A stretch of 64,000 nt of DNA from Pseudomonas asturiensis (GCF_900143095.1 NZ_FRDA01000003.1:186001-250000), one strand, 5' to 3'; shown: positions 36,053 to 46,526, counted from the first letter of the stretch. Notes: generated from the sequence alone by a model not told the origin. Numbers and translations are program-made.

Positions 36053-36964
36053 ATGAAACGTACCATCAACTTCATGGGCGTTCGCAATGTTGCGTTCGCC
36101 ATCACCATGCTCCTTACCGCACTGGCGTTGTTCAGCTGGTTCCATAAAGGGCTTAATTTTGGTCTGGACTTCACCGGCGGTACGCTCATCGAGCTGACCT
36201 ACGAGCGTCCTGCCGATCTGGGCAAGGTTCGTCAGGAACTGGTTCAGGCGGGCTATCACGAAGCCGTTGTGCAAAGCTTCGGTGCGACCACGGACCTGCT
36301 GGTGCGCATGCCGGGTGAAGACCCGCAACTGGGTACCCAGGTTGCAGATGCGCTGCGCAAGTCGGGTGCTGACAACCCGGCGGTGGTCAAGCGCGTTGAA
36401 TTCGTCGGCCCGCAGGTTGGTGAAGAGCTGCGCGACCAGGGCGGCATCGGCATGCTGCTGGCGCTCGGTGGCGTACTGATCTACCTGGCGTTTCGTTTCC
36501 AGTGGAAGTTCGCGGTCGGTGCCATCATCTCGCTGATCCACGACGTTGTCGTGACGATGGGGATTCTCTCGTTCTTCCAGATCACCTTCGACCTGACGGT
36601 GTTGGCGGCGGTACTGGCGATCATCGGTTACTCGCTGAACGACACCATCGTCGTGTTCGACCGGGTGCGCGAGAACTTCCGTCTGCTGCGCAAGGCGTCG
36701 TTGATCGAGAACATCAACATCTCCACTACGCAGACGCTGCTGCGCACCATGGCGACATCGATCTCCACGCTGCTGGCGATTGTCGCGTTGTGGGCGTTTG
36801 GTGGCGACAGCCTGGAAGGCTTCTCTATCGCGTTGTTCATCGGTGTACTGGCGGGTACCTACTCGTCGATCTACATCGCCAACGTGGTGTTGATCTGGCT
36901 GAACCTGACCACCGAGGATCTGATTCCTCCGGTCGTGGTCGAGAAGGCGGACGATCTGCCTTAA
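36053..36964 (+). CDS. secF: SecF, protein-export membrane protein
   Basis: Encodes 303 residues. It is the partner of SecD. The conserved N-terminal block GLNFGLDFTGGTLIEL and the membrane segment GYSLNDTIVVFDRVRENFR are present, with six predicted membrane helices. It is the last gene of the queA-tgt-yajC-secD-secF run, followed by a strong terminator. Confidence 0.97.
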   Translation: MKRTINFMGVRNVAFAITMLLTALALFSWFHKGLNFGLDFTGGTLIELTYERPADLGKVRQELVQAGYHEAVVQSFGATTDLLVRMPGEDPQLGTQVADALRKSGADNPAVVKRVEFVGPQVGEELRDQGGIGMLLALGGVLIYLAFRFQWKFAVGAIISLIHDVVVTMGILSFFQITFDLTVLAAVLAIIGYSLNDTIVVFDRVRENFRLLRKASLIENINISTTQTLLRTMATSISTLLAIVALWAFGGDSLEGFSIALFIGVLAGTYSSIYIANVVLIWLNLTTEDLIPPVVVEKADDLP

Positions 36965-36984
36965 TAGCCAGCTGTCATTAAAAA

Positions 36985-37014
36985 GGCGCGAGTGATGAAC
37001 TCGCGCCTTTTTTT
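36985..37014 (+). terminator. Rho-independent terminator after secF
   Basis: Perfect 8-base stem GGCGCGAG/CTCGCGCC with a seven-base loop and a run of seven T. Confidence 0.92.
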
Positions 37015-37074
37015 ATGCTCCAAGGCTAGGCATTGCGCAGTAATGCTGCGTTTCGATTGGGTCAGGAGGTTCAA

Positions 37075-37614
37075 GTGAACAAGTCTATGCTTGTTGGTGC
37101 TGTATTAGGTGCTGCTGTTGTGACTGCAGGCGGTGCCGTTGCCACCTATAGCCTGGTCAAGGGTGGTCCTGAGTATGCTGATGTATTGGCTGTCGAGCCG
37201 ATCAATCAGCAGATCAAAACCCCCCGTGAAGTTTGCAAGGACGTAACCGTTACCCGTCAGGCGCCGGTCAAGGACCAGCACCAGATCGTGGGTAGCGTCA
37301 TCGGTGCCGTTGCCGGCGGTTTGCTGGGCAATCAGGTCGGTGGTGGTAACGGCAAGAAGCTCGCGACGGTTGCGGGTGCGGTCGGCGGCGGTTATGCCGG
37401 TAACAAGGTCCAGGAAGGTATGCAGGAGCGTGACACTTACACCACGACGCAGAACCGTTGCACGACAGTCAACGATGTTAGCCAGAAGGTTGTAGGTTAC
37501 AACGTGAAGTACAAGCTGAACGAGAAGGTGGGTCAGGTCCGTATGGAGCGTGATCCAGGCAATCAGATTCCTGTCGACAAGAATGGTCAGTTGATTTTGG
37601 GCCAGGCCCAATAA
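37075..37614 (+). CDS. Glycine-zipper 2TM envelope protein
   Basis: Encodes 179 residues from GTG 37075, preceded by a strong AGGAGG site. An N-terminal hydrophobic segment (SMLVGAVLGAAVVTAGGAVATYSLV) suggests a membrane anchor or signal. The middle carries a glycine-zipper 2TM domain (IVGSVIGAVAGGLLGNQVGGGNGKKLATVAGAVGGGYAGNKVQE). Such proteins are envelope-located and of unclear function. The C-terminal part contains YNVKYKLNEKVGQVRMERDPGNQIPV. It is a single-gene unit between two terminators. Confidence 0.85.
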   Translation: MNKSMLVGAVLGAAVVTAGGAVATYSLVKGGPEYADVLAVEPINQQIKTPREVCKDVTVTRQAPVKDQHQIVGSVIGAVAGGLLGNQVGGGNGKKLATVAGAVGGGYAGNKVQEGMQERDTYTTTQNRCTTVNDVSQKVVGYNVKYKLNEKVGQVRMERDPGNQIPVDKNGQLILGQAQ

Positions 37615-37638
37615 GTCAGCCGAGCTTCTGCAAGGCAT

Positions 37639-37666
37639 AAAAAAACCGGCTTTCGCCGGTTTTTTT
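37639..37666. terminator. Bidirectional terminator between the glycine-zipper gene and suhB
   Basis: A stem ACCGGC/GCCGGT with loop TTTC, flanked by A-run and T-run, so it should stop transcription from both convergent genes. Confidence 0.9.
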
Positions 37667-37677
37667 ACGTCTGTCGC

Positions 37678-38493
37678 TTAGCGCTTCAGTGAAGGCGGCA
37701 GGTGCGGGGCGATCGCCGTCAGCACAGCCTTGAAGCACTTGGTGTTACCGGCAACGATGTGGCCTTTCTCCAGGAAGTCGTGACCGCCTGTGAAGTCGCT
37801 GACCAGTCCACCTGCTTCCTGAATCAGCAGGGCGCCGGCAGCCATGTCCCACTCGGACAGGCCCGATTCCCAGAACGCGTCGAAACGACCGGCCGCTACG
37901 TACGCCAGGTCCAGGCTGGCAGCGCCTGCGCGGCGAATGCCTGCAGTCTGGCCGACCAGGCTGCGGAACATGCCCAGGTAGTTTTCGATGTTGTCCATCT
38001 GGTTGTCGCGGAAAGGGAAGCCGGTACCCAGCAGTGCGCCTTCAAGGCTCTTGCGCTGGCTGACACGCAGACGACGACCGTTCAGTGCGGCACCACGACC
38101 ACGACTGGCGGTGAATTCTTCCTGACGGACCGGGTCCAGAATGACAGCGTGTTCTAGGCGGCCGCGGTATTTGCAGGCGATGCTGACCGCGAAGTGCGGG
38201 ATGCCGCGAACGAAGTTGGTGGTGCCGTCCAGTGGGTCGATGATCCACAGGTAATCGGTACCTTCGCCGCTGCCTTCATGCATGCCGCTTTCTTCACCCA
38301 GGATGCCGTGGGTCGGGTACGCCTTGCGCAGAGCGGTGATGATGCTCTGTTCGGCGGCACGGTCGATCTCTGTGACGTAGTCTTTGGCTTCTTTTTCGTC
38401 GACCTTGATGGTATCCAAGCGCTCGATGGAGCGGAAAATCAATTCGCTGGCGCTGCGGGCGGCGCGCAGCGCGATATTCAGCATGGGCTGCAT
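37678..38493 (-). CDS. suhB: Inositol-1-monophosphatase family protein SuhB
   Basis: Encodes 271 residues from ATG 38493 (an in-frame TTG two codons earlier is less likely). It hydrolyses inositol phosphates and, in related bacteria, also acts in rRNA transcription antitermination. Metal-binding motifs EES (from GEESG) and IIDPLDGTTNF are intact, as is WDMAAGALLIQEAGG. In other pseudomonads SuhB also affects T3SS and motility gene expression, but that cannot be judged here. Confidence 0.95.
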   Translation of the reverse strand: MQPMLNIALRAARSASELIFRSIERLDTIKVDEKEAKDYVTEIDRAAEQSIITALRKAYPTHGILGEESGMHEGSGEGTDYLWIIDPLDGTTNFVRGIPHFAVSIACKYRGRLEHAVILDPVRQEEFTASRGRGAALNGRRLRVSQRKSLEGALLGTGFPFRDNQMDNIENYLGMFRSLVGQTAGIRRAGAASLDLAYVAAGRFDAFWESGLSEWDMAAGALLIQEAGGLVSDFTGGHDFLEKGHIVAGNTKCFKAVLTAIAPHLPPSLKR

Positions 38494-38708
38494 GGACAAT
38501 TCACCTAAGGTTGTTAAAGAGAGCCGGCCATTCTATGGGGTGCGTCGAATTATTTCCAGCCTTGCGTTGTAACGGTTGTCGGGTTTCAGGGCATTTTTCA
38601 TCGCGCGCGGGTGCGGCCAAAGGTCGCCTGGCTTGAACAGGTTCATAGCGTTAATCGGGGTGTTTCTGTAAGATTTGCCCCCCTAATTCGCGTCAGTGAG
38701 CGTTCGCC

Positions 38709-39476
38709 TTGTTGCAGAACATTCGTGTTGTCCTGGTCGGCACTACCCATCCCGGAAATATCGGCGGGGCCGCTCGCGCCATGAAAAACATGGGGCTTTC
38801 GCGCCTGGTACTGGTCGATCCGCGGATCTTTCCGTCGCCCGATGCCGATGCACGTGCGTCCGGCGCCACCGATATTCTGGAAGGTGCCCAGGTCGTCGCC
38901 ACTCTTGAAGAGGCGCTGGTGGGTTGCCGTCTGGTGCTGGGGACCAGTGCGCGTGATCGCAGTTTGCCGTGGCCGATGCTGGACCCGCGCGCCTCGGGCG
39001 TGAAGGTTGTCGAGCAGGCAGGGCAGGGCGCCGAGGTTGCGCTGGTGTTCGGTCGCGAACACGCCGGCTTGACCAACGAAGAGCTGCAGCGTTGTCATTT
39101 CCATGTGCACATCCCGTCCGACCCCGGTTTCAGCTCGCTGAATCTGGCTGCTGCCGTGCAGGTGCTCAGCTACGAAGTGCGCATGTCCTGGCTTGCTGCC
39201 AGTGAGCAGCCGGCTCAGGGCGAGGCGTCAAAAGCTGCGCACAGCGCCGAGCTTGCGACCATGGACGAAATGGAAGGTTTTTACGGTCATCTGGAAGCAA
39301 CCCTGGTGGCCATCGGTTTCCTTGACCCCGAAAAGCCCCGTCACTTGATGGCGCGGTTGCGCAGGCTTTTCGGTCGCAGCGAAGTCGAGCATTCCGAGCT
39401 CAGCATCCTGCGCGGGATTCTTACCGAGACCCAGAAGGCCGCGCGCGGTGAACCCTACAAGCGGAAGGATCAGTGA
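38709..39476 (+). CDS. trmJ: tRNA (cytidine/uridine-2'-O-)-methyltransferase TrmJ
   Basis: Encodes 255 residues from a TTG start (a second TTG follows directly). It methylates the 2'-OH of nucleotide 32 in tRNAs. SPOUT-fold knot motifs are visible: [29 protein letters not shown] and [22 protein letters not shown]. No ATG or GTG in frame fits better. It overlaps cysE by 1 base (TGATG). Confidence 0.95.
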   Translation: MLQNIRVVLVGTTHPGNIGGAARAMKNMGLSRLVLVDPRIFPSPDADARASGATDILEGAQVVATLEEALVGCRLVLGTSARDRSLPWPMLDPRASGVKVVEQAGQGAEVALVFGREHAGLTNEELQRCHFHVHIPSDPGFSSLNLAAAVQVLSYEVRMSWLAASEQPAQGEASKAAHSAELATMDEMEGFYGHLEATLVAIGFLDPEKPRHLMARLRRLFGRSEVEHSELSILRGILTETQKAARGEPYKRKDQ

Positions 39477-40264
39477 TGTTCGAGCGTCTGCGAGAAGATA
39501 TTCAAAGTGTGTTTCACCGTGATCCTGCCGCGCGCAACGCGTTCGACGTCCTGACCTGCTATCCGGGCATGCACGCCATCTGGCTGCACCGTTTTGCGCA
39601 TATTCTGTGGGGTAAGGGCTGGAAGTGGTTGGCGCGAGTGGTGTCCAATTTCGGCCGCTGGATGACCGGGATCGAGATTCATCCGGGGGCTCGGATCGGT
39701 CGCCGTTTCTTCATCGATCACGGCATGGGCATTGTGATCGGTGAAACCGCCGAGATCGGCAATGACGTGACGCTGTATCAGGGCGTGACCCTGGGCGGCA
39801 CCAGCTGGAATGCCGGCAAGCGCCACCCGACCCTGGAAGACGGAGTGGTGGTCGGGGCCGGTGCGAAGGTGCTGGGCCCGTTCACGGTGGGTGCCGGAGC
39901 CAAGATCGGCTCCAACGCAGTGGTGACCAAGGCAGTGCCTGCCGGTGCCACGGCGGTCGGTATTCCGGGGCGCATCATCGTCAAGTCTGACGACGAAACC
40001 GAAGCCAAGCGCAAGGCCATGGCTGAAAAGCTGGGTTTCGATGCCTACGGTGTCAGCGCCGACATGCCCGACCCGGTCGCGCGCGCCATCGGCCAGTTGC
40101 TCGACCACTTGCAGGCAGTCGATGGTCGTCTCGAAGGCATGTGCGGCGCACTCAGTCGGCTGGGCAGCGACTATTGCGCCAAGGATCTGCCGGAGCTGCG
40201 CGATGAGGTCTTCGATTGCGTGAAGGACAAGCGCGAAGACAGGCTCGAGGACAAGGTCGACTGA
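39476..40264 (+). CDS. cysE: Serine O-acetyltransferase
   Basis: Encodes 262 residues. It makes O-acetylserine for cysteine synthesis, supplying sulfur to the downstream iron-sulfur genes. The left-handed beta-helix hexapeptide repeats are visible ([62 protein letters not shown]). Catalytic His residues of the DHG and RHP segments are present. It starts at ATG 39476 in the trmJ stop codon. Confidence 0.95.
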   Translation: MFERLREDIQSVFHRDPAARNAFDVLTCYPGMHAIWLHRFAHILWGKGWKWLARVVSNFGRWMTGIEIHPGARIGRRFFIDHGMGIVIGETAEIGNDVTLYQGVTLGGTSWNAGKRHPTLEDGVVVGAGAKVLGPFTVGAGAKIGSNAVVTKAVPAGATAVGIPGRIIVKSDDETEAKRKAMAEKLGFDAYGVSADMPDPVARAIGQLLDHLQAVDGRLEGMCGALSRLGSDYCAKDLPELRDEVFDCVKDKREDRLEDKVD

Positions 40265-40331
40265 TCAGGGTGGGGGTCGCGGGCGTGCCATTGTGCCGCA
40301 CCTTTGCTATGATGCAGCCCGCACTTTTTGC

Positions 40332-40390
40332 TAATCCCGACTGTTTTACTCGGTCTAATAGTTGACTCATTTACTCGGGAATAGCATACT
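40332..40390 (+). promoter_or_regulatory. isc promoter with two IscR type-1-like boxes
   Basis: Two adjacent sequences resemble the [2Fe-2S]-IscR type-1 site: CCCGACTGTTTTACTCGG in 40332-40357 and ATAGTTGACTCATTTACTCG in 40357-40384. The second overlaps a sigma-70 promoter (-35 TTGACT at 40362, 17 bases, -10 CATACT at 40385). The layout fits autorepression of the isc operon by IscR. Confidence 0.78.
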
Positions 40391-40422
40391 CGCGCTTATT
40401 CCGATCCTCTGCGGTACACGCC

Positions 40423-40914
40423 ATGCGACTGACTACAAAAGGCCGATACGCTGTAACAGCCATGCTTGACCTGGCCTTGCACGCGCAGACCGGGCCAGTG
40501 TCTCTGGCCGATATCTCCGAGCGACAGGGCATTTCCCTGTCTTATCTCGAGCAGCTGTTCGCCAAGCTGCGCCGCGGCAACCTGGTTTCCAGTGTTCGCG
40601 GCCCTGGCGGTGGTTATCAGCTGTCTCGCGACATGAAAGGTATTCAGGTGGCGCAGGTCGTCGACGCGGTGAACGAATCGGTCGATGCCACGCGCTGTCA
40701 GGGACTGGGTGATTGCCATGCTGGCGACACCTGTCTCACTCACCACTTGTGGTGCGACCTGAGCCAGCAGATTCACGAATTTCTAAGCGGTATCAGCTTG
40801 GCGGATCTTGTCACTCGCCGTGAGGTACAAGAAGTCGCTCAGCGCCAGGATATGCGCCGTAGCCATAGCAATACGTCGCAACTGGGTAAGATTGAAACGT
40901 CCGCCGTTGAATGA
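40423..40914 (+). CDS. iscR: IscR, iron-sulfur cluster-sensing repressor
   Basis: Encodes 163 residues. It represses the isc operon when it carries a [2Fe-2S] cluster. The N-terminal winged-helix ([21 protein letters not shown]) is typical of the Rrf2 family, and three Cys ligands lie at about 92-104 in [13 protein letters not shown]. It is the first gene of the operon. Confidence 0.97.
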   Translation: MRLTTKGRYAVTAMLDLALHAQTGPVSLADISERQGISLSYLEQLFAKLRRGNLVSSVRGPGGGYQLSRDMKGIQVAQVVDAVNESVDATRCQGLGDCHAGDTCLTHHLWCDLSQQIHEFLSGISLADLVTRREVQEVAQRQDMRRSHSNTSQLGKIETSAVE

Positions 40915-40958
40915 ACGCAGATGAATGAGCGGTGCGCCTGCCTGATAGGAGAGCTTCA

Positions 40959-42173
40959 ATGAAATTGCCGATTTACCTCGATTACTCCGCGACGACCCCG
41001 GTCGATCCGCGTGTCGCGCAGAAAATGATCGAATGCCTGACAGTCGAAGGAAACTTCGGCAACCCGGCATCGCGCTCCCACGTCTTTGGCTGGAAAGCTG
41101 AAGAGGCGGTCGAGAATGCCCGCCGTCAGGTCGCCGACCTGGTCAACGCCGATCCGCGTGAAATTGTCTGGACCTCCGGTGCCACCGAGTCCAACAACCT
41201 TGCGATCAAGGGTGTTGCGCACTTCTACGCCAGCAAGGGTAAGCACATCATCACCTCCAAGGTCGAGCACAAGGCCGTCCTGGATACCACGCGCCAACTG
41301 GAGCGTGAAGGTTTTGAAGTGACTTACATCGAGCCGGGCGAAGACGGTCTGATCACGCCAGCCATGATCGAAGCGGCACTGCGTGACGACACCATCGTGG
41401 TGTCGATCATGCACGTGAACAACGAGATCGGTACCATCAACGACATTGCAGCGATCGGTGAGCTGACCCGCTCTCGCGGTGTTCTGTTCCACGTTGACGG
41501 CGCGCAATCGACCGGCAAGGTTGAAATCGACCTGGCCAGCCTCAAGGTTGATCTGATGTCGTTCTCTGCCCACAAGACCTACGGTCCGAAAGGTATCGGT
41601 GCGCTGTACGTCAGCCGCAAGCCGCGTGTGCGCCTCGAAGCCGCCATGCATGGCGGTGGTCACGAGCGTGGTATGCGTTCCGGCACGCTGGCGACCCACC
41701 AGATCGTGGGCATGGGTGAAGCGTTCCGCATCGCCAAAGAAGAAATGGCCGCTGAAAACGTGCGCGTCAAAGCGCTCAGCGATCGCTTCTTCAAGCAGGT
41801 CGAGAACCTCGAAGAGCTTTATGTCAACGGCAGCATGACCGCCCGCGTACCGCACAACCTGAACCTGAGCTTCAACTACGTTGAAGGCGAGTCGCTGATC
41901 ATGGCGCTCAAGGATCTGGCTGTGTCGTCCGGTTCGGCCTGCACCTCGGCGTCGCTCGAGCCTTCTTACGTCCTGCGCGCCCTGGGCCGCAACGACGAGC
42001 TGGCGCATAGCTCGATTCGCTTCACCTTCGGTCGCTTCACCACCGAAGAAGAAATCGATTATGCCGCGCAGAAAGTCTGCGAGGCCGTTACCAAGCTGCG
42101 TACGCTTTCGCCGCTGTGGGACATGTTCAAAGACGGCGTCGATATCTCCAAGATCGAGTGGGCGGCGCACTAA
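40959..42173 (+). CDS. iscS: Cysteine desulfurase IscS
   Basis: Encodes 404 residues. This PLP enzyme removes sulfur from cysteine and passes it to IscU and other acceptors. The start [19 protein letters not shown] is conserved, the PLP-lysine segment is [15 protein letters not shown] and the catalytic Cys lies in the mobile loop [20 protein letters not shown] 40959 is preferred over a GTG/ATG-type extension because of its GGAGAG site. Confidence 0.97.
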   Translation: MKLPIYLDYSATTPVDPRVAQKMIECLTVEGNFGNPASRSHVFGWKAEEAVENARRQVADLVNADPREIVWTSGATESNNLAIKGVAHFYASKGKHIITSKVEHKAVLDTTRQLEREGFEVTYIEPGEDGLITPAMIEAALRDDTIVVSIMHVNNEIGTINDIAAIGELTRSRGVLFHVDGAQSTGKVEIDLASLKVDLMSFSAHKTYGPKGIGALYVSRKPRVRLEAAMHGGGHERGMRSGTLATHQIVGMGEAFRIAKEEMAAENVRVKALSDRFFKQVENLEELYVNGSMTARVPHNLNLSFNYVEGESLIMALKDLAVSSGSACTSASLEPSYVLRALGRNDELAHSSIRFTFGRFTTEEEIDYAAQKVCEAVTKLRTLSPLWDMFKDGVDISKIEWAAH

Positions 42174-42259
42174 TTTAAAGTCGCCTCCAAGACAGGTCGT
42201 GGTCAGCATCGGCTGGCGCGACCTGAAGAGCGGCTCCCTGATGTGAGAGGAATAGAATC

Positions 42260-42646
42260 ATGGCTTACAGCGAAAAGGTCATCGACCACTACGAGAATCC
42301 GCGCAACGTCGGCAAGATGAACGCGGAAGATCCTGATGTTGGCACCGGCATGGTCGGCGCTCCGGCGTGCGGCGACGTGATGCGTCTGCAGATCAAGGTC
42401 AACGAGCAGGGCGTCATCGAAGATGCCAAGTTCAAGACCTACGGCTGCGGTTCGGCAATCGCTTCCAGCTCCCTGGCAACCGAGTGGATGAAAGGCAAGA
42501 CTCTGGATGAAGCAGAGACCATCAAGAACACTCAGCTGGCTGAAGAGCTGGCGCTGCCACCGGTAAAGATTCACTGCTCGGTACTCGCTGAAGACGCTAT
42601 CAAAGCGGCCGTTCGCGATTACAAGCAGAAGAAAGGCCTGCTGTAA
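42260..42646 (+). CDS. iscU: IscU, iron-sulfur cluster scaffold
   Basis: Encodes 128 residues. It holds the nascent [2Fe-2S] cluster. The three cluster-binding Cys (in GAPACGD, YGCGSAIASSS and KIHCSVLAEDAI) and the HscA recognition motif LPPVK at 99-103 are all intact. Confidence 0.98.
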   Translation: MAYSEKVIDHYENPRNVGKMNAEDPDVGTGMVGAPACGDVMRLQIKVNEQGVIEDAKFKTYGCGSAIASSSLATEWMKGKTLDEAETIKNTQLAEELALPPVKIHCSVLAEDAIKAAVRDYKQKKGLL

Positions 42647-42680
42647 GCAGTTCTTTTTCAGAAACGCGTAAGGAGTTCCG

Positions 42681-43004
42681 ATGGCTATCAGCATGACAGA
42701 AGCTGCCGCTAACCACGTACGACGTTCCCTCGAGGGGCGTGGCAAGGGTGATGGCGTTCGTCTGGGTGTTCGCACCACAGGCTGTTCAGGTCTTGCCTAT
42801 GTGCTCGAGTTCGTCGATGAGGCGGCCGGCGAAGACACCGTGTTCGAAATGCACGGCGTGAAGGTGATTATCGACCCGAAAAGCCTGGTCTATCTCGATG
42901 GCACGGAGCTCGACTTCGTTCGGGAAGGATTGAACGAAGGCTTCAAGTTCAATAACCCCAACTCGCGCGGTGAGTGCGGCTGCGGCGAAAGCTTCAACGT
43001 CTGA
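42681..43004 (+). CDS. iscA: IscA, A-type iron-sulfur carrier
   Basis: Encodes 107 residues. It delivers clusters or iron to target proteins. The three family Cys are present (TTGCSGLAY and the C-terminal CGCGESF). It lies in the usual place between iscU and hscB. Confidence 0.97.
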   Translation: MAISMTEAAANHVRRSLEGRGKGDGVRLGVRTTGCSGLAYVLEFVDEAAGEDTVFEMHGVKVIIDPKSLVYLDGTELDFVREGLNEGFKFNNPNSRGECGCGESFNV

Positions 43005-43014
43005 GGCTTCTATC

Positions 43015-43536
43015 GTGGGTACTCCCTGTCACTTCGCCCTGTTCGAGCTCAAGCCCGATTTTGAGCTTGATCTCGATCATCTGGCGACGCGTTATCGCGA
43101 GTTGGCGCGTGGCGTCCATCCCGACCGCTTTGCCGACGCTTCCGAGCGTGAGCAGCGTACGGCGCTGGAACGTTCCGCCAGTCTCAATGAAGCCTATCAG
43201 ACCCTCAAGAGCCCGCCTAAACGGGCACGCTACCTGTTGGCCATGAATGGCAACGAGGTGCCTCTTGAGGTCACTGTGCACGATCCCGACTTTCTTCTGC
43301 AGCAGATGCAATGGCGCGAAGAACTCGAGGATCTGCAGGATGAAGCTGATCTTGCCGGAGTTGCGACGTTCAAGCGTCGGCTCAAGGTGGCTCAGGATGA
43401 ACTGAACCAGAGCTTTGCTGCCTGTTGGAATGACGCTGCGCAGCGCGAGCACGCCGAAAGGCTGATGCGGCGCATGCAGTTTCTCGACAAGCTTTCTCAC
43501 GAAGTGCGCCAGCTAGAAGAGCGCCTCGACGATTAA
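43015..43536 (+). CDS. hscB: HscB, J-domain co-chaperone
   Basis: Encodes 173 residues from GTG 43015. It delivers IscU to HscA and stimulates its ATPase. The J-domain HPD motif is in [19 protein letters not shown]. The start is chosen to give the conserved [16 protein letters not shown]-terminus; upstream in-frame starts would lie inside iscA. Confidence 0.95.
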   Translation: MGTPCHFALFELKPDFELDLDHLATRYRELARGVHPDRFADASEREQRTALERSASLNEAYQTLKSPPKRARYLLAMNGNEVPLEVTVHDPDFLLQQMQWREELEDLQDEADLAGVATFKRRLKVAQDELNQSFAACWNDAAQREHAERLMRRMQFLDKLSHEVRQLEERLDD

Positions 43537-43581
43537 CCCCGTGCTGCCTTGGCCGCACGCCAGTGATTATTCTGAAAACGC

Positions 43582-45444
43582 ATGGCCTTACTGCAGATCG
43601 CCGAACCCGGCCTCAGTCCTCAACCGCATCAGCGCCGTCTGGCTGTGGGGATCGACTTGGGCACTACCAACTCTCTGGTTGCTGCAGTGCGCAGCGGCCT
43701 GTCCGAGCCCCTGGCTGACGCGCAAGGGGAGGTCATCCTGCCTTCTGCCGTTCGCTACCACGCTGAACGTGTCGAGGTCGGGCAATCGGCCAAGGCCGCC
43801 GCCTCGCAGGACCCGTTCAATACCGTGCTGTCGGTCAAGCGTCTGATGGGGCGCGGGCTGACCGACGTCAAGCAATTGGGTGAGCAGCTGCCTTACCGCT
43901 TCGTCGGTGGCGAATCGCACATGCCTTTCATTGAAACCGTCCAGGGGCCGAAAAGCCCGGTGGAAGTGTCGGCCGATATTCTCAAGGTACTGCGTCAGCG
44001 TGCTGAAGAGTCCTTGGGTGGCGAGCTGGTGGGAGCGGTCATCACCGTTCCGGCCTATTTCGATGACGCTCAGCGTCAGGCCACCAAGGACGCCGCCAGG
44101 CTGGCAGGTCTCAACGTCCTGCGTCTGCTCAATGAGCCAACCGCTGCGGCGGTCGCTTATGGCCTGGATCAGAAAGCCGAAGGTGTGGTTGCTATCTATG
44201 ACCTGGGTGGCGGCACATTCGATATCTCGATCCTGCGTCTGACTGGCGGTGTGTTCGAAGTATTGGCCACGGGTGGCGATACCGCACTGGGTGGCGATGA
44301 TTTCGATCACGCGATTGCCAGCTGGATTGTCGCCGAGGCTGGTCTGTCTGCCGACCTGGCGCCTTCTGCCCAGCGCAGCCTGTTGCAGGCAGCGTGCGCA
44401 GCCAAGGAAGCCCTTACCGATACCGATACTGTCGACGTGGCCTATGGCGAGTGGCAGGGAGCGCTGACACGTGAAGTGTTCAACGCGATGATCGAGCCAT
44501 TGGTCGCCCGCAGCCTCAAAGCCTGTCGTCGTGCCGTGCGTGACACCGGGATCGAGCTTGAAGAAGTCGAAGCGGTTGTCATGGTGGGCGGCTCGACTCG
44601 TGTGCCGCGTGTGCGTGAAGCCGTTGCCGAGCTGTTCGGTCGTCAGCCGTTGACCGAGATTGACCCGGATCAAGTGGTGGCCATCGGGGCCGCGATCCAG
44701 GCCGATACGCTGGCTGGCAACAAGCGGGATGGCGAAGAATTGCTGCTGCTCGATGTGATCCCGCTCTCGCTGGGGCTGGAAACCATGGGTGGGCTGATGG
44801 AGAAGGTCATTCCGCGTAACACCACGATTCCCGTGGCGCGCGGTCAGGACTTCACCACTTACAAAGATGGCCAGACGGCCATGATGATTCATGTGCTGCA
44901 AGGCGAGCGCGAGCTGATCAGCGATTGCCGCTCTCTGGCGCGTTTCGAGCTGCGCGGGATTCCGCCAATGGTGGCGGGTGCGGCCAAGATCCGCGTCACC
45001 TTTCAGGTGGATGCCGACGGTCTGCTGAGTGTCTCGGCGCGTGAGCTGGGCTCGGGCATCGAAGCGAGCATTCAGGTCAAGCCTTCTTACGGTCTGACCG
45101 ATGGCGAAATCACCCGCATGCTCAAGGATTCCTTCGAGTATGCCGGCGATGACAAGGTTGCCCGCGTGCTGCGCGAGCATCAGGTCGACGCCGAGCGCCT
45201 GCTCGAAGCGGTGCAGGGCGCGCTGGATGCAGATGGCGAGCGTCTTCTCGATGAGGAAGAGCGACTGGTCATCAACCTGCAAATGGACGAATTACGTGAA
45301 TTGATGCAAGGCACCGATGGTCACGCCATCGAGCAGCAGACCAAGCGTCTGTCGCAAGTGACCGATGCATTTGCTGCCCGCCGCCTTGATTCGACGGTAA
45401 AAGCCGCACTGGCCGGGCGCAATCTGAATGAAATTGAGGAATAA
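43582..45444 (+). CDS. hscA: HscA, Hsp70-type chaperone for iron-sulfur assembly
   Basis: Encodes 620 residues. ATP-driven chaperone that helps release clusters from IscU. Nucleotide-binding blocks [37 protein letters not shown] and [17 protein letters not shown] are intact, followed by the substrate-binding domain. fdx follows after 3 bases. Confidence 0.97.
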   Translation: MALLQIAEPGLSPQPHQRRLAVGIDLGTTNSLVAAVRSGLSEPLADAQGEVILPSAVRYHAERVEVGQSAKAAASQDPFNTVLSVKRLMGRGLTDVKQLGEQLPYRFVGGESHMPFIETVQGPKSPVEVSADILKVLRQRAEESLGGELVGAVITVPAYFDDAQRQATKDAARLAGLNVLRLLNEPTAAAVAYGLDQKAEGVVAIYDLGGGTFDISILRLTGGVFEVLATGGDTALGGDDFDHAIASWIVAEAGLSADLAPSAQRSLLQAACAAKEALTDTDTVDVAYGEWQGALTREVFNAMIEPLVARSLKACRRAVRDTGIELEEVEAVVMVGGSTRVPRVREAVAELFGRQPLTEIDPDQVVAIGAAIQADTLAGNKRDGEELLLLDVIPLSLGLETMGGLMEKVIPRNTTIPVARGQDFTTYKDGQTAMMIHVLQGERELISDCRSLARFELRGIPPMVAGAAKIRVTFQVDADGLLSVSARELGSGIEASIQVKPSYGLTDGEITRMLKDSFEYAGDDKVARVLREHQVDAERLLEAVQGALDADGERLLDEEERLVINLQMDELRELMQGTDGHAIEQQTKRLSQVTDAFAARRLDSTVKAALAGRNLNEIEE

Positions 45445-45447
45445 CTG

Positions 45448-45789
45448 ATGCCGCAGGTGATTTTTCTGCCCCACGCCGAGCATTGCCCGGACGGGCTGGT
45501 TGTAGAAGTTGAGCCCGGTACGTCTATCCTCGAGATTGCTCACGAGCACCACATCGAGATCGAAAGCGCTTGCGGTGGTGTCTGTGCCTGCACGACCTGC
45601 CACTGCGTCATTCGCGAGGGGTTCAACTCGCTGAACGAAGCCGATGAGCTGGAAGAGGACATGCTGGACAAAGCCTGGGGTCTTGAAGCTCAATCGCGTC
45701 TATCCTGTCAGGCGATTGTCGGCACTGAAGACCTGACCGTCGAAATACCGAAATACTCGCTCAACCACGCTGCCGAAGCGCCGCACTGA
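45448..45789 (+). CDS. fdx: ISC-type [2Fe-2S] ferredoxin
   Basis: Encodes 113 residues. It supplies electrons for cluster assembly. Cluster ligands lie in ESACGGVCACTTCHCVI and a distal Cys in RLSCQAIV. Last large gene of the isc operon. Confidence 0.97.
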   Translation: MPQVIFLPHAEHCPDGLVVEVEPGTSILEIAHEHHIEIESACGGVCACTTCHCVIREGFNSLNEADELEEDMLDKAWGLEAQSRLSCQAIVGTEDLTVEIPKYSLNHAAEAPH

Positions 45790-45803
45790 TTCAAGGAACG
45801 CTC

Positions 45804-46004
45804 ATGAGCCTCAAATGGGTCGATGTGCAGGAAATCGCTATTCAACTGTCCGAGAAATACCCGGATACGGATCCGTTTTCATTGAATTTCGTCAAATTGC
45901 GCGATCTGGTCATGGCGCTTCCCGACTTCGAGGATGAGCGCGATCGTGGCGGGGAGAAAGTCCTCGAAGCGATCCAGAGCACCTGGAATGATGAGGCGGA
46001 TTGA
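45804..46004 (+). CDS. iscX: IscX (YfhJ), small acidic Fe-S assembly protein
   Basis: Encodes 66 residues. It binds IscS and tunes desulfurase activity. The DVQEIAIQLSEKYPDTDPFSLNFVKLRDLV and LEAIQSTWNDE segments are typical. It ends the isc operon, followed by the hairpin at 46040. Confidence 0.96.
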   Translation: MSLKWVDVQEIAIQLSEKYPDTDPFSLNFVKLRDLVMALPDFEDERDRGGEKVLEAIQSTWNDEAD

Positions 46005-46039
46005 CGTTCAGTTACTTACGCAGTTAGGCAATACACCAG

Positions 46040-46062
46040 AACCCGCGTATAATTCGCGGGTT
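46040..46062 (+). promoter_or_regulatory. Palindrome enclosing a TATAAT box before ndk
   Basis: AACCCGCG/CGCGGGTT (8-base arms) flank TATAATT. The hairpin with the following TTTAATTTTT could end the isc transcript, while TATAAT (46048-46053) could be the -10 of ndk. The -35 position holds only a weak TTAGGC. Confidence 0.6.
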
Positions 46063-46100
46063 TAATTTTTCGCTTCAATCACTGTTTCTGGAGTTTCACC

Positions 46101-46526
46101 ATGGCTGTTCAACGTACTTTCTCCATCATCAAGCCTGACGCCGTTGCAAAGAACGTAATCGGCGAGATCACCACTCGTTTCGAAAAAGCCGGTCTGCGCG
46201 TCGTTGCTTCCAAGCTGAAGCAGCTGTCCAAGGCTGAAGCTGAAGGTTTCTACGCTGAGCACAGCGCTCGTGGTTTCTTCGGTGACCTGGTTGGGTTCAT
46301 GATTTCCGGTCCGGTTGTCGTTCAGGTTCTGGAAGGCGAAAACGCTATCGCTCTGAACCGTGAGCTGATGGGCGCTACCAACCCTAAAGAAGCTGCTGCC
46401 GGCACCATCCGTGCTGACTTCGCTGATTCCATCGATGCCAACGCTGTTCACGGTTCCGATTCCGAAGCAGCCGCTGCTCGCGAAATCTCGTACTTCTTCG
46501 CAGCTACCGAGGTAACCACTCGCTAA
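46101..46526 (+). CDS. ndk: Nucleoside diphosphate kinase
   Basis: Encodes 141 residues. It transfers the gamma phosphate among nucleotides through a phosphohistidine. The N-terminal block [18 protein letters not shown] and active-site HGSDS (in [20 protein letters not shown]) are intact. A strong ribosome site is present (TTTCTGGAGTTTCACC). Its codons are notably biased, as for a highly expressed gene. Confidence 0.97.
   Translation: MAVQRTFSIIKPDAVAKNVIGEITTRFEKAGLRVVASKLKQLSKAEAEGFYAEHSARGFFGDLVGFMISGPVVVQVLEGENAIALNRELMGATNPKEAAAGTIRADFADSIDANAVHGSDSEAAAAREISYFFAATEVTTR

Noticed and set aside
33884..36541. 885-codon minus-strand open frame
   Set aside because: A shadow of secD and secF, whose products are unmistakable; the frame is open because of codon bias in G+C-rich DNA.
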